Shown: one piece after another, positions 23,406-31,642 of the stretch
How positions within the stretch are numbered: position 1 is the first letter of the stretch
How the letters are laid out: every line of letters starts with the position of its first letter
Translations under genes and position numbers: made by a program
From: a virus
IMG/VR virus record: IMGVR_UViG_3300044715_000358
Span: 1 to 40,997 of that record
Strand: one strand, 5' to 3'
Length of the DNA stretch: 40,997 bases
Notes under the pieces: generated by a model
Databases searched by the model: none
What the model was told of the DNA's origin: nothing
Seen by the model: the letters and a program-made list of their open reading frames with translations, nothing else

Positions 23406-24722
23406 ATGTCAGAACCACAAACTAACTGGGAAAGTGTTCTTGAATATCTTCAACCGAAGATGTCTGACTACTGCCCAGAAGAGCCGTCTCTGCCTCAGAA
23501 GGTATTCCTGAGAACCAACGGGCTGGAAGCCCTGTTCGGTGGGGCAGCAGGTGGTGGAAAGTCTTCCGCACTGCTTATGTCAGCCATGCAGTTTGTTGAT
23601 ATCCCTAGCTATTCAGCAATTCTTTTCCGTCGTACATTTGCTGACTTGTCTCTTCCTGGAGCCTTGATGGACCGCTTTAAGTCATGGATGTCCAACTATG
23701 ACGATGTTCATTGGAATAACAACAGTTTTGTGGCAACTTTCCCATCTGGGGCAAGAATTTCCTTTGGGTACCTAAACAACCAGTCCGACTACCTTCGCTA
23801 TAAGGGTTCTGAATTCCAGTTTATTGGGATGGACGAAGTCACCGAAATCCGTGAATCCGACTACCGATACATGTTCTCCCGTCTACGCCGACCCAACTCT
23901 GGACCCCTTTCCGAGGTCCCACTCCGAATGAGGTGTGCATCCAACCCTGCCCCGAACTGGGTTAGGCAAAGGTTTATCGTGGAAGGGATTTCTGAAGGAA
24001 GAATCTTTGTCCCCTCAAAACTGACCGACAACCCCGGAATTGACGCAGACTCATACCGTCAAGCCCTGCAGGCTCTTGACCCTATTGAGCGTAGGCGGCT
24101 TGAAGAAGGCGACTGGTGGAGCACCACTCTCGGAAGCTTATTTGAGCGAGAATCCGTCATAATTATTGACCAATCAGAGGTCCCAACAATCTCAAATACG
24201 GCAAAAGTCGTCCGTTTTTGGGACCTTGCAGCCACCGAGCCAAGCGCAAACAACCCCGACCCTGACTATACGGTAGGCACGCTAATGATGTTTGACCAGG
24301 GAATTGCTTATGTCATGGACGTAAAACGGGTGCGGGTTAAGGGCGAAAAGGTAGAGCAACTGATTGCACAAACAGCCTACGAAGACGGCCTAGATACCCC
24401 AATCTTGATGGAAATGGAGCCTGGCTCTTCCGGAAAGGCCCTTGTGGACCAATATGCCAGATATGTACTTCCTGGCTACAACTTCACTGGGATTAGGGCT
24501 ACTGGAGACAAGGTAACCAGGGCTCGTCCATTTGCTGCCGCTATGGCTAACGGCAACGTCCGCGTGGTCAGGGGGCCGTGGCTTACTCATTGGCTTGATG
24601 AGTTCTCGTCATTCCCCGAAGCTTGCGACCATGACGACCAAGTCGACTCTGCTGTAGGAGCTTTTACACATTTGGCAGGTTTGGGGTTGCAACAGAGAAG
24701 AAGAATTGCTATCGTCATTTAG
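23406..24722 (+). CDS. terL: Terminase large subunit (TerL)
   Basis: 438 residues with the two-domain terminase build. The ATPase half has Walker A G-G-A-A-G-G-G-K-S-S (45-54) and Walker B F-I-G-M-D-E-V-T-E. The RNase H-like nuclease half has F-W-D-L-A-A-T (first Asp), E-M-E-P-G-S-S-G-K, and the closing D-H-D-D-Q-V-D-S-A-V. It cuts and pumps DNA into the prohead through the portal. The start ATG has GGAG eight bases upstream. No small terminase gene was recognised beside it, and it is transcribed away from the portal, an uncommon arrangement. Confidence 0.95.
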   Translation: MSEPQTNWESVLEYLQPKMSDYCPEEPSLPQKVFLRTNGLEALFGGAAGGGKSSALLMSAMQFVDIPSYSAILFRRTFADLSLPGALMDRFKSWMSNYDDVHWNNNSFVATFPSGARISFGYLNNQSDYLRYKGSEFQFIGMDEVTEIRESDYRYMFSRLRRPNSGPLSEVPLRMRCASNPAPNWVRQRFIVEGISEGRIFVPSKLTDNPGIDADSYRQALQALDPIERRRLEEGDWWSTTLGSLFERESVIIIDQSEVPTISNTAKVVRFWDLAATEPSANNPDPDYTVGTLMMFDQGIAYVMDVKRVRVKGEKVEQLIAQTAYEDGLDTPILMEMEPGSSGKALVDQYARYVLPGYNFTGIRATGDKVTRARPFAAAMANGNVRVVRGPWLTHWLDEFSSFPEACDHDDQVDSAVGAFTHLAGLGLQQRRRIAIVI

Positions 24723-24760
24723 TACTGGGAGACCAGTTACTAGATAGGACGGTATTAAAA

Positions 24761-25258
24761 GTGTCTTTAGACAAAATTGCAAAACTCCGACTTCTGATTA
24801 TTGATTTAGAAGCAGAGGTCATGAAAACCATTGATGATGGTGCAACTCTTGAAGAAGCGGGAAACATGCTCCTTCAGCTAAATCTAACTAAACGCGATAT
24901 GGGTATTGTGTACGACGCAGTTGCCCATCGTTTTGGAGAAATGATGGATATGGAATCAGCGGTTCCACTCCCTGGCAATGCCGTCATTGAGAAGAAGTCT
25001 TCTTATGAGCGTAAGGCGTGGCAACACAAGGACATCGCTAAGGCAGTCATTAATAGATTGCGCCAAATGTCAGTTGACATGGATACTGGTGAAGTTGTAA
25101 AATCGCCAGAGGAAATTGCAATGGAACTAATGACCTATTGCGCTCCTTCTTACTGGAGAATTAAAGAGCTCAACAACATCGGCATCAACCCGGACATGTA
25201 CTGCGAAACAGGCGTACTAAAAACAAGCATCATCGTCAGAAAGGGCGACACAGAATGA
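24761..25258 (+). CDS. Hypothetical protein ahead of the recombination genes
   Basis: 165 residues from GTG 24761, with AGGAC about 10 bases upstream. It begins with a leucine-rich coiled-coil stretch (L-D-K-I-A-K-L-R-L-L-I-I-D-L-E-A-E-V) and is mixed charged afterwards. No family is recognised. Its stop overlaps the next start in ATGA, so it is translationally coupled to the Rad52-like gene and may act in the same recombination pathway; that is inferred from position only. Confidence 0.75.
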   Translation: MSLDKIAKLRLLIIDLEAEVMKTIDDGATLEEAGNMLLQLNLTKRDMGIVYDAVAHRFGEMMDMESAVPLPGNAVIEKKSSYERKAWQHKDIAKAVINRLRQMSVDMDTGEVVKSPEEIAMELMTYCAPSYWRIKELNNIGINPDMYCETGVLKTSIIVRKGDTE

Positions 25259-25911
25259 ACACCAACATAACCCAACTATTAGCAGAACCATTTCCACGTG
25301 AAATGGAAAAGATTCTCAAGAAAGGTGGGGCGTCTCTCACTTACATCCCCGTAAGTGAAGTGATTACTCGCCTCAATAAAGTCCTAGGAATTGACTCATG
25401 GTCGTTCAATATCCTCTCTTGCGACAGAGACTCTCTTGACCCTGAATACATTGTTGCCCATGTTCGTTTAATATGGCACACTGACGCAACTCGTCCAGAA
25501 TGCACCATTGTTCGTGATGGGTTTGGTGGACAAAAAATCAAGCGCACCAAGGCTGGCGATATTGTTGACCTTGGTGACGAGATGAAAGGTGCTGTTTCTG
25601 ACGCACTCAAGAAAGCCGCCCAGACTCTTGGTGTCGGCCTTTACCTCGCCCGCAGTGAAGAGGCAATGGACGTTGAGGAAGCAATGAGCATCTCTCCAGC
25701 AGAGCAAGTACGCCTTGATAAGTGGGACCAATTTGCAGGACTTGCAAAGGCTCTTAACGCCGACCAAAAAACAGAACTGAACGAGTTTTGGGAACAACAT
25801 GCTGGCGGTCGCCCTAAGCCAACAAAGTCAAACGCAACAGACCAAGACCTTGATGACTTGATTGCTGAAATCGTTCGTATTCAGTTCGGTGGCACTCTTG
25901 TCTCAGAGTGA
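25255..25911 (+). CDS. Rad52/Sak-type single-strand annealing protein
   Basis: 218 residues. The first 130 residues match the Rad52/22 family core: L-T-Y-I-P-V-S-E-V-I-T-R-L-N-K-V-L-G, a W-S-F-N strand, R-D-G-F-G-G, and the helix D-E-M-K-G-A-V-S-D-A-L-K-K-A-A-Q-T-L-G-V-G with the following L-Y. Such phage proteins anneal complementary single strands in recombination and genome repair. The C-terminal part is a variable tail. It is followed by a RecB/Cas4-type nuclease in overlapping frame, a typical annealase-exonuclease pairing. Confidence 0.85.
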   Translation: MNTNITQLLAEPFPREMEKILKKGGASLTYIPVSEVITRLNKVLGIDSWSFNILSCDRDSLDPEYIVAHVRLIWHTDATRPECTIVRDGFGGQKIKRTKAGDIVDLGDEMKGAVSDALKKAAQTLGVGLYLARSEEAMDVEEAMSISPAEQVRLDKWDQFAGLAKALNADQKTELNEFWEQHAGGRPKPTKSNATDQDLDDLIAEIVRIQFGGTLVSE

Positions 25912-26680
25912 GTTAACACCCCCTCCTCACCTTTCTGCTTCTTCTATTGGAACATTTCATCAGTGTCCACTCAAGTTTAGATACAACAAAATTGACCAAA
26001 TTCCGGACGTTTCAGGTGAAGCAGCTGTCATGGGCAATTTTGTTCACGATGTTCTTGAAGAACTTTACAAACTACCCGCAGAACAAAGAACTCTTGACAA
26101 CGCCAAGTTTCTTGCTAAGCAGGTATGGGATGAAGTCTGGGTGGACAGAGCAACGGAATCAGTAAATAGCGAAAAAGAAATTCGTCAGTTCAGGTGGCGT
26201 TCGTGGTTCTGTATTGAGAATCTTTGGATTCTTGAAAATCCACAAGAACTTGAGCCCGGTGGTCTTGAATTTGAAGTTGCTGGAGATATCGAGGGTGTTG
26301 TTATTAAGGGATTCATTGACCGATATTCAACACACGGAGACGGTGAGTCGCTCATTGTGAGTGATTACAAAACCGGCAAAACCCCCCGACCTCAGTATCA
26401 AGCAGACAAGTTCTTTCAACTTTATATCTATGCGTACATGCTGGAAAAGATGGGCAAAGGCACAGCAAAAGAACTAGAACTCCTGTACCTGAAAGACGGA
26501 GTAAGACTTAAAAAACACGTGACAAGTCGTGAATCAAAAAACATGATTGAACACGTTATTGATACAAAAAAGCAAGTGGACGAATGCTGTCGCACTGGAG
26601 AGTTTGAAGCGAGAAAATCAATACTCTGCAACTGGTGCAGTTATCAGGAAATTTGCCCAATGTTTGGTGGTAAGAAATGA
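25889..26680 (+). CDS. PD-(D/E)XK nuclease of the RecB/Cas4 type, probable Fe-S
   Basis: About 263 residues from GTG 25889; earlier TTG (25862) and later TTG (25898) starts are possible and none has a clear ribosome site. After a short Pro-rich start comes L-S-A-S-S-I-G-T-F-H-Q-C-P-L-K-F with the first cysteine, then G-F-I-D-R and S-D-Y-K-T-G-K, which give the D...D-x-K nuclease core. The C-terminus has C-N-W-C-x5-C. One cysteine before the core and three at the end is the AddB/Cas4 4Fe-4S layout. Expected role: resection producing single strands for the upstream annealing protein. Confidence 0.85.
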   Translation: MALLSQSELTPPPHLSASSIGTFHQCPLKFRYNKIDQIPDVSGEAAVMGNFVHDVLEELYKLPAEQRTLDNAKFLAKQVWDEVWVDRATESVNSEKEIRQFRWRSWFCIENLWILENPQELEPGGLEFEVAGDIEGVVIKGFIDRYSTHGDGESLIVSDYKTGKTPRPQYQADKFFQLYIYAYMLEKMGKGTAKELELLYLKDGVRLKKHVTSRESKNMIEHVIDTKKQVDECCRTGEFEARKSILCNWCSYQEICPMFGGKK

Positions 26681-27195
26681 TTGATGAAGTCACTTTTGCT
26701 CAAATGGTCGCTGAAGAAGTTAAAAACAAGCTATCCCCTACTCAAAGAGACATGCTGACCGACCCTGAAAACTGGAGTAGATGGAAGGACCACCTGCAGG
26801 CTCTTGTTGACAATCTTGACGACCAAATAGGCGACATTGAGTATGACAACCAGTCGGACATCGAACGGTTTGAGTCAATGGGTCGCGATGGAAAAATTCT
26901 TGCTCAAGAAGCATCCAAGGCTTACGAAGCTAGAAAGAAGAAAATTCTTCGTTTTAGATTTCACGTAAACAAACGCCTAGATGAAGTATCAGCAATGATT
27001 GATACGGGGGAGGCTCCTGAATCAAATGGCTGGCAGGAGATGGAAACCCTTAAGAAAGCAATTATCAAACATCGTGCTCTTTTGCGTGAGTTTGAACTTG
27101 AAGAGACATCTATAGACAGGGCCTTGTGGGCGGTTCTTAACAACGAGTGGCTATTTGACCTAATCGATGAATCAAGCCTTTTTCCAGCAGAGTGA
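26677..27195 (+). CDS. Hypothetical helical protein
   Basis: 172 residues, ATGA overlap with the nuclease gene. Predominantly charged helices (D-N-L-D-D-Q-I-G-D-I-E, A-Y-E-A-R-K-K-K-I-L-R-F-R-F), no motif recognised. The next gene begins in a GTGA overlap, so it belongs to the recombination operon. Confidence 0.75.
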   Translation: MIDEVTFAQMVAEEVKNKLSPTQRDMLTDPENWSRWKDHLQALVDNLDDQIGDIEYDNQSDIERFESMGRDGKILAQEASKAYEARKKKILRFRFHVNKRLDEVSAMIDTGEAPESNGWQEMETLKKAIIKHRALLREFELEETSIDRALWAVLNNEWLFDLIDESSLFPAE

Positions 27196-27566
27196 ACCGT
27201 AAGCCAATAAAGCGGTCAGATAAACCGCTAAAAAGAACACCATTAAAAAATTCTTCCAAGAAGATAAATAATCGTTCTAAGAAGACTGAAGAAAAGTACA
27301 AACTTCGCAGGCCGTTAGTTGAAAAGCTTTTAGGAGAACGCCCGTGGTGTGAAGCCTGTCCTGTCTTTGCTCAATACGACGAACTTGCTGTCTATCAGCA
27401 AAGACCATCATCGGATGTTCACGAACTAGTGAGACGCTCGCAGGGTGGCTCCATTCTTGACGAATCAAACCTTATGTGTGTCTGTCGTCCTTGCCATACC
27501 CGCATAGGAAACTATCCTCAGCTTGCTTTTGACCTTGGACTATCCAAGCACTCTTACGATTCTTGA
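27192..27566 (+). CDS. HNH endonuclease
   Basis: 124 residues from GTG 27192 (GTGA overlap). A very basic N-terminus (K-R-S-D-K-P-L-K-R-T-P-L-K) is followed by W-C-E-A-C, then D-V-H-E-L-V, S-Q-G-G, and N-L-M-C-V-C-R-P-C-H-T-R-I-G. The paired cysteines are the zinc ligands and the D-V-H / N / H residues form the beta-beta-alpha metal site. Small HNH proteins near TerL often support packaging or act as free nucleases. Its end overlaps the convergent gene by 13 bases. Confidence 0.88.
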   Translation: MNRKPIKRSDKPLKRTPLKNSSKKINNRSKKTEEKYKLRRPLVEKLLGERPWCEACPVFAQYDELAVYQQRPSSDVHELVRRSQGGSILDESNLMCVCRPCHTRIGNYPQLAFDLGLSKHSYDS

Positions 27567-28204
27567 GGACCGACAGAGCCAATACGTGGTTGTATTCGGT
27601 CGTTATTGGTAGGATATATTTCTCGCAATTTTTCACCGTCTGCTGTAGTGACTGCACCACCATGAAGAACTAGTCCAGGGCTGAATCCGTAACAGGCGTT
27701 AACGACATCGCAGACGCCAAACATCATGACAGAAAGTCGCCTGCGACGCCATTTTTCGGCTGTAGTTATTTGCTGAATCATTGGGTCGCCAGCACGCCAA
27801 TTAATCATGGCTGCCCACGTGGACATGTACTCCTTTTCAAGAACCCGAGATGCTTCCGCGCCCTCTAATACGGTCCCCCATGGGTATCTGTCGTCTGCAA
27901 ATCCAAGAAGAATTAAATGAGCAGGCTGAATATGTCGACCATCAAGAAGTACAAACCAAAGTTTAACTACTTCTTCTTCTGACCCGAAAACTTCTTCGCG
28001 GTAATACTTAACTACCAAACGGCCTTCTGCATCAACTTCACCCCAGCCCCACTCAGTCAGGTCTTCGGTGGGAAGTTCTTCGTTGTTCGTGTACCACCTT
28101 TTAGGGGGCGGAGTCATGCCAGCAGAAAGCCAACGAATATCAAAGAAATTATCGCTTAATTTGTTTCCAGTATCAAGCGCAAATGTTGAGGGTAGTTTTG
28201 CCAT
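27554..28204 (-). CDS. Hypothetical protein, possibly virion-associated
   Basis: 216 residues, not recognised. It contains aromatic and beta-rich segments (T-E-W-G-W-G-E-V ... K-L-W-F-V-L-L-D-G-R-H) and a helix with E-K-W-R-R-R-R-L-S-V. It is the last of three leftward genes; the gap to the upstream gene is 9 bases. Its 3' end overlaps the HNH gene tail to tail, and no terminator is seen between them. Confidence 0.7.
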   Translation of the reverse strand: MAKLPSTFALDTGNKLSDNFFDIRWLSAGMTPPPKRWYTNNEELPTEDLTEWGWGEVDAEGRLVVKYYREEVFGSEEEVVKLWFVLLDGRHIQPAHLILLGFADDRYPWGTVLEGAEASRVLEKEYMSTWAAMINWRAGDPMIQQITTAEKWRRRRLSVMMFGVCDVVNACYGFSPGLVLHGGAVTTADGEKLREIYPTNNDRIQPRIGSVGPQES

Positions 28205-28213
28205 ACGGCAAGA

Positions 28214-28915
28214 CTAGTCGTTCCACCATGCCGTCCATGGCTTGGCTGTGGCGGATAGCGCCTCTACGTCATGAATGCCAGTGTAAGCAACCGAGATTGT
28301 GACTTTCCCTTCATTGTTGTAGTCCGTCCAGTCCCCATCGTCGTTGTAGACGAACAACTGCAACATCTCGTCAGTGTTCATAATTGCAACATCTGCGAGG
28401 TAGGTATTGGCGTTGTACTCGCCCTCGCTCCAACTGCTGTTTGTGGCTTGGGCTTTATCAATAGGCGCTACAGCGGTACTGCGAAGACTTGGTGCGGAGC
28501 CAAATATGCCACCAGATGTAGAGAATGCGCCGATTCTTCCAGCAGCGTCATCAGGGTTTCCAAGCCACATTGTTGGCTTTAGGGTTTCGTCAATGTTGCC
28601 GTCATATCCTGCATCGTTGAATACACTCATTAAGTCTGTTGGGTTATCGTAAATTCCGTGCTGTGTCTTGGAGTTCTTAGACTTAAATGCCGCAAGACGC
28701 AGCAATCTTTCGGTTGTCTCAAGGTCTACGCTCACGTCCCCGCCTTCACCGTTCAGGGTATGCCAAAGACCCCATCCGTCGCTTGGTGCCTGAGTGGTAA
28801 ACCAGATTTTCTCAATCTTCACACGAAACGGGAAAGACACATTCAAGAAAGACGGGTCGCTCTGCCTTACGGTCCAGTCGTAATTGACAATTGATAATGG
28901 AATAATTCCAGACAT
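28214..28915 (-). CDS. Hypothetical structural-type protein
   Basis: 233 residues starting at ATG 28915 with GGAG six bases upstream. It is beta-rich with many Trp, Asp and Asn (N-Y-D-W-T-V, G-W-G-L-W-H, D-D-G-D-W-T-D-Y-N) and no membrane segment. The composition suits a virion surface or fibre protein, but no family is recognised. It lies downstream of a terminator that follows the 117-residue gene, so it may be read by leakage. Confidence 0.7.
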   Translation of the reverse strand: MSGIIPLSIVNYDWTVRQSDPSFLNVSFPFRVKIEKIWFTTQAPSDGWGLWHTLNGEGGDVSVDLETTERLLRLAAFKSKNSKTQHGIYDNPTDLMSVFNDAGYDGNIDETLKPTMWLGNPDDAAGRIGAFSTSGGIFGSAPSLRSTAVAPIDKAQATNSSWSEGEYNANTYLADVAIMNTDEMLQLFVYNDDGDWTDYNNEGKVTISVAYTGIHDVEALSATAKPWTAWWND

Positions 28916-28970
28916 TTTTTCTCCAATAGGTATTAGACAACAAAAATATTATGACATATTTTAGGACATG

Positions 28971-28996
28971 AAAAAAGCGCCTTTTTACAGGCGCTT
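28971..28996 (-). terminator. Rho-independent terminator
   Basis: Read leftwards, the stem AAGCGCC / GGCGCTT (28990-28996 with 28975-28981) has an eight-base loop and runs into a stretch of T residues. It lies 25 bases after the stop of the 117-residue gene and so ends that transcript, at least in part. Confidence 0.8.
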
Positions 28997-29020
28997 CAAT
29001 CATTTTTGGTCAATTTTTAA

Positions 29021-29374
29021 TTAACGGCCTTCTTGAACCGTGAAAGCAACTGTCATGTTTGAACCTGCGGTACCAGAACCAACAGCTGAAACGTCGAGGC
29101 TGATGAGGTCACCGGCCACGAAGTCAGTGTTGGCTGCTGTGAGTGTGCCCGCATCGGCGTATGCGCCTGCTGCGATTGAGAAGGATGCTGCGACGTCTGT
29201 GCCAACCTTGAGGTCTGCGGTGAGTGCTGAACCAGCGGCTGCGCCGACGACTGCAACATATGCTCCAGTGATTCTGCCGTTGAAAGGCAAAGCAACCGAA
29301 ACCATGCTTGAGGTTGAAAGTGTTCCGGGGATTCCAAGAACGATTGTTGTTGGTGCAAGTGCTGCTGTTGACAT
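29021..29374 (-). CDS. Small Ala/Thr/Val-rich protein, likely decoration or other abundant virion protein
   Basis: 117 residues from ATG 29374, chosen because AGGAG lies seven bases upstream; an in-frame extension to 29416 has no such site. The protein is almost free of charged residues and consists of beta strands rich in A, G, T, V and S (T-T-I-V-L-G-I-P-G-T-L, G-A-Y-V-A-V-V-G-A-A-A-G). It has its own strong ribosome site and terminator, suggesting high and separate expression. Such traits fit a head-decoration protein; the family was not recognised. Confidence 0.7.
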   Translation of the reverse strand: MSTAALAPTTIVLGIPGTLSTSSMVSVALPFNGRITGAYVAVVGAAAGSALTADLKVGTDVAASFSIAAGAYADAGTLTAANTDFVAGDLISLDVSAVGSGTAGSNMTVAFTVQEGR

Positions 29375-29457
29375 GTTTTCTCCTAGTTGAGGGGGGTTAT
29401 AGATAAATAATAACACGGGATAGTTTTTATTATTTGAATTATTCAGACAATTATTTA

Positions 29458-29487
29458 TTGTTTGCTTATCGTTAACTCATGTATTCT
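29458..29487 (+). promoter_or_regulatory. Candidate sigma70-type promoter
   Basis: TTGTTT (29458-29463), 18-base spacer, TATTCT (29482-29487). It would start a rightward transcript running through the leader peptide and hairpins towards the resolvase gene. Confidence 0.35.
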
Positions 29488-29537
29488 TGACTCCAGGTAC
29501 CTACAACTCGCTGTCAGAAAGGAAAGGACGGTGGTCA

Positions 29538-29582
29538 ATGTCTAGTGGCCTAACCACGGCAATCCGGAGATTAATTTTTTAA
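29538..29582 (+). CDS. Possible 14-residue leader peptide
   Basis: ATG TCT AGT ... TAA encodes M-S-S-G-L-T-T-A-I-R-R-L-I-F. A GGAAAGGA stretch lies about 10 bases upstream. It ends just before a strong hairpin, an arrangement like an attenuation leader. It may be chance. Confidence 0.2.
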   Translation: MSSGLTTAIRRLIF

Positions 29583-29589
29583 CTTCTCT

Positions 29590-29622
29590 ACAACCGCCAG
29601 TCTCTGCAGGACAGGCGGTTGT
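29590..29622 (+). other. Strong hairpin after the leader ORF
   Basis: Nine-base stem ACAACCGCC / GGCGGTTGT, an A-A mismatch, then GTC / GAC closing a seven-base loop. Weak T content follows on the plus strand and none on the minus strand, so it is not a classic terminator. It could be part of a small RNA or regulatory leader. Confidence 0.5.
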
Positions 29623-29697
29623 TTGCTGTATGAGCACTGTTTGTGATTGTTGTACAATTGTTTAACACAAGAGATTTGTGACCGTTATAGGTGAAGG

Positions 29698-29725
29698 TCG
29701 GGTAGGACGAGTCCTGCCCGATTTT
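29698..29725 (+). terminator. Terminator-like hairpin just before the resolvase gene
   Basis: TCGGGTAGGAC pairs with GTCCTGCCCGA (one G-T wobble) and is followed by TTTT. It sits 20 bases before the GTG start of the resolvase gene, so rightward transcripts would end or pause before it, suggesting attenuation or a transcript boundary. Confidence 0.5.
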
Positions 29726-29744
29726 CATGTAGTAGGGTCTTTTT

Positions 29745-30287
29745 GTGCCCGAATTAAAGCTAATAGGACTAGACCTTTCACTGACTTCTACTGGCGTTTC
29801 AATAAATGGTAAAACTTCGGTTATTTCCACAAAGGCCAAGGGCCCTGAAAGACTTTCCTACGTAAATAAAACGATTCTTCAGCTATGTCTTGACGAAGAA
29901 ATCAACTGCGCTATTATCGAGGGGTACTCGTTTGCGTCACGCAACTCACAAGCCCACAGTATTGGAGAGCTCGGCGGGTGCATAAGGATGACTTTTTGGG
30001 AATGTGGGATTACTTACGTGGAAATCCCTCCCACTTCTAGGGCAAAGTTTGCTACAGGAAAAGGCAACGCTGGAAAGACGGAAGTGATTTCTGCAATATC
30101 TTCCAAAACAGGCATGGTCTTTTCTGGCTCCGGCGCAGACGACGAATGTGATGCATGGATTCTTGAACAGATGGGGCTTGCATATTTAGGAAAAAGCCAA
30201 TACGATTGGACGGCAACACAACTATCGTCTCTAGAGAAGATAGATTGGTCAGCAATGGATAATATAAAGGACTCAAGTGCAAAATAG
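29745..30287 (+). CDS. RuvC-like Holliday junction resolvase
   Basis: 180 residues from GTG 29745 with AGGG upstream. The RNase H-like fold of RuvC is evident: I-G-L-D-L-S-L-T-S-T-G (D10), C-A-I-I-E-G-Y (E59), and S-G-A-D-D-E-C-D-A-W (D132/133 and D136) supply the acidic catalytic set. Phage RuvC-type enzymes cut four-way junctions and clear branched DNA before packaging. The next gene begins inside its last codons. Confidence 0.9.
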   Translation: MPELKLIGLDLSLTSTGVSINGKTSVISTKAKGPERLSYVNKTILQLCLDEEINCAIIEGYSFASRNSQAHSIGELGGCIRMTFWECGITYVEIPPTSRAKFATGKGNAGKTEVISAISSKTGMVFSGSGADDECDAWILEQMGLAYLGKSQYDWTATQLSSLEKIDWSAMDNIKDSSAK

Positions 30288-30618
30288 AAACAATCCAATT
30301 AGTCAGGTTGATATCGAAAACGAGCTTCTTCGCTTGATAGGAATGCTAGAAGAAGAAACAGAAGCTTTTGAAGTTCTTGCTATAGACAATGCCAAGAAAG
30401 AGGCGCTTCACAAGTCCAATTGGGCCAAAGAATACCTATCAGCAAAAGGCTCAATCAAGGAACGTGAAGCATGGGCAGACTACAAGTTGGACGAATCTTC
30501 ATTTGATTACAAAATCTCTGAAGCGCTTGTTAAGTCAAAGAGAGAAAAACTTCTATCGCTACGCACATCAATTGACGCAATGAGAACCCTCAACGCAAAC
30601 GTAAGGCACCAAGTATGA
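30277..30618 (+). CDS. Hypothetical small helical protein
   Basis: 113 residues from GTG 30277 with AAAGGA six bases upstream; overlaps the resolvase gene by 11 bases. Helical and charged throughout (E-N-E-L-L-R-L-I-G-M-L-E-E-E-T-E), ending V-R-H-Q-V. No family recognised. The ATGA junction with the ParB-like gene shows coupling. Confidence 0.75.
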   Translation: MQNRNNPISQVDIENELLRLIGMLEEETEAFEVLAIDNAKKEALHKSNWAKEYLSAKGSIKEREAWADYKLDESSFDYKISEALVKSKREKLLSLRTSIDAMRTLNANVRHQV

Positions 30619-31421
30619 GTAACGGTATCCATCCGTCACTAATCGGTATGGCGGTAGACATAAACACACTTCTGCCACTTGAGAAGAACCCAAGAATTGG
30701 AGACGTTGACGCAATTACTGCTTCCTATGCGGAGTTCGGCCAAGTAAAACCCATAGTTGCCAAAAGAAACGATGATGGAACGGCAACTGTAATCGCCGGT
30801 AATCACCAGTTGGAGGCCGCCAAGATTCTTGGATGGGACCAGATTGCTGTTATTTATCTTGAGGGCGATGATTCTCGTGCTGTTGCATTTGCGCTTGCCG
30901 ACAACAGGACTGTTGAGCTTGGTTACTCTGAACCAGAAATTCTTTATGAACTAATCAGTTCAGTGAGCGATTACTACCCAGAGCTACTAGAGGGCCTTGG
31001 TTGGGACGAGTTTGAGATTGCCGAATACGAGCAAGAGGCTTACAGAAACAGTAGCGAGATGTCGACTAGTGGCAACTATGTTCCTCCGGTGCTTATTGAC
31101 AGAAACGCAGAGATTCAGGGTTTCAATGACGTACCTGAATTGCGTCCACAAGAGTTTACCGTTACCAGAGACAGCGAAGGCGAGAACAGAATCGTTGCCC
31201 CTGCTTCTTCTGACCAAAATGACATAGCCGTTCGTGGTTCAACAATGGCTGCAGGTGCTGGCCAACAAGCAGTGGTTCAGTTCACGCTTGTTTTTGACAA
31301 CCCTGCCCAGCAGTCTCGTTGGTACGATTTTATTCGCTGGCTGAGAAGCGATGTTTCGATTGTTGGAAACACAACCGCAGAACGGTTAATGGACTTCATT
31401 GGCCAACACTCGGAGATTTAA
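30615..31421 (+). CDS. ParB-like nuclease/CTPase-domain protein
   Basis: 268 residues. Residues 10-110 hold the ParB fold: L-L-P-L-E-K-N-P-R box, F-G-Q-V-K-P-I-V, and the A-G-N-H-Q-L-E-A-A-K box (the arginine usual in GERR/GNHR boxes is Q here), followed by D-N-R-T. The C-terminal half is a separate domain of unknown function (R-W-Y-D-F-I-R-W-L-R). It heads a cassette with a PAPS-reductase-like enzyme and a second ParB-like gene, as in IbrB/IbrA pairs. Chromosome partition is unlikely. Confidence 0.85.
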   Translation: MSNGIHPSLIGMAVDINTLLPLEKNPRIGDVDAITASYAEFGQVKPIVAKRNDDGTATVIAGNHQLEAAKILGWDQIAVIYLEGDDSRAVAFALADNRTVELGYSEPEILYELISSVSDYYPELLEGLGWDEFEIAEYEQEAYRNSSEMSTSGNYVPPVLIDRNAEIQGFNDVPELRPQEFTVTRDSEGENRIVAPASSDQNDIAVRGSTMAAGAGQQAVVQFTLVFDNPAQQSRWYDFIRWLRSDVSIVGNTTAERLMDFIGQHSEI

Positions 31422-31642
31422 TGAGCGTCTGGTCGTGGGTGCTTGGAACTCTTGGCGTTACTGGCCTTTTAATCGCCGGCAATAGAGTCTGGTGGGGCTG
31501 GTTAATAAACTTAGCTAACGAGATTCTTTGGGTTGTTTATGCAGTTAAAACAAAACAATATGGCTTTATTTTGATGGCTGGTGCATATGCGCTTGTCTAT
31601 GCAAGAAATGCTAGAAACGGATGGAAACATAATGAGTCCTGA
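31421..31642 (+). CDS. Small membrane protein (PnuC-like)
   Basis: 73 residues from ATG 31421, overlapping the previous stop as TAATG. Three hydrophobic segments: W-V-L-G-T-L-G-V-T-G-L-L-I-A-G, W-G-W-L-I-N-L-A-N-E-I-L-W-V-V-Y-A-V and Y-G-F-I-L-M-A-G-A-Y-A-L-V-Y-A. The W-W-G-W and E-I-L-W-V-V-Y pattern resembles small phage proteins related to PnuC nicotinamide-riboside transporters. Transport is not established. Confidence 0.7.
   Translation: MSVWSWVLGTLGVTGLLIAGNRVWWGWLINLANEILWVVYAVKTKQYGFILMAGAYALVYARNARNGWKHNES

Larger units (their letters stand above)
29375..29744. promoter_or_regulatory. 370-base structured intergenic region
   Basis: Between the leftward 117-residue gene and the rightward resolvase gene. 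The left third is AT-rich and probably holds the leftward promoter. The rest holds a possible rightward promoter, a 14-codon reading frame and two strong hairpins, listed separately. No tRNA was found: no T-loop-like GTTCxAxxC is present. Confidence 0.5.

Noticed and set aside
29375-29744. A tRNA gene
   Set aside because: No T-loop consensus or acceptor stem could be matched to the hairpins.
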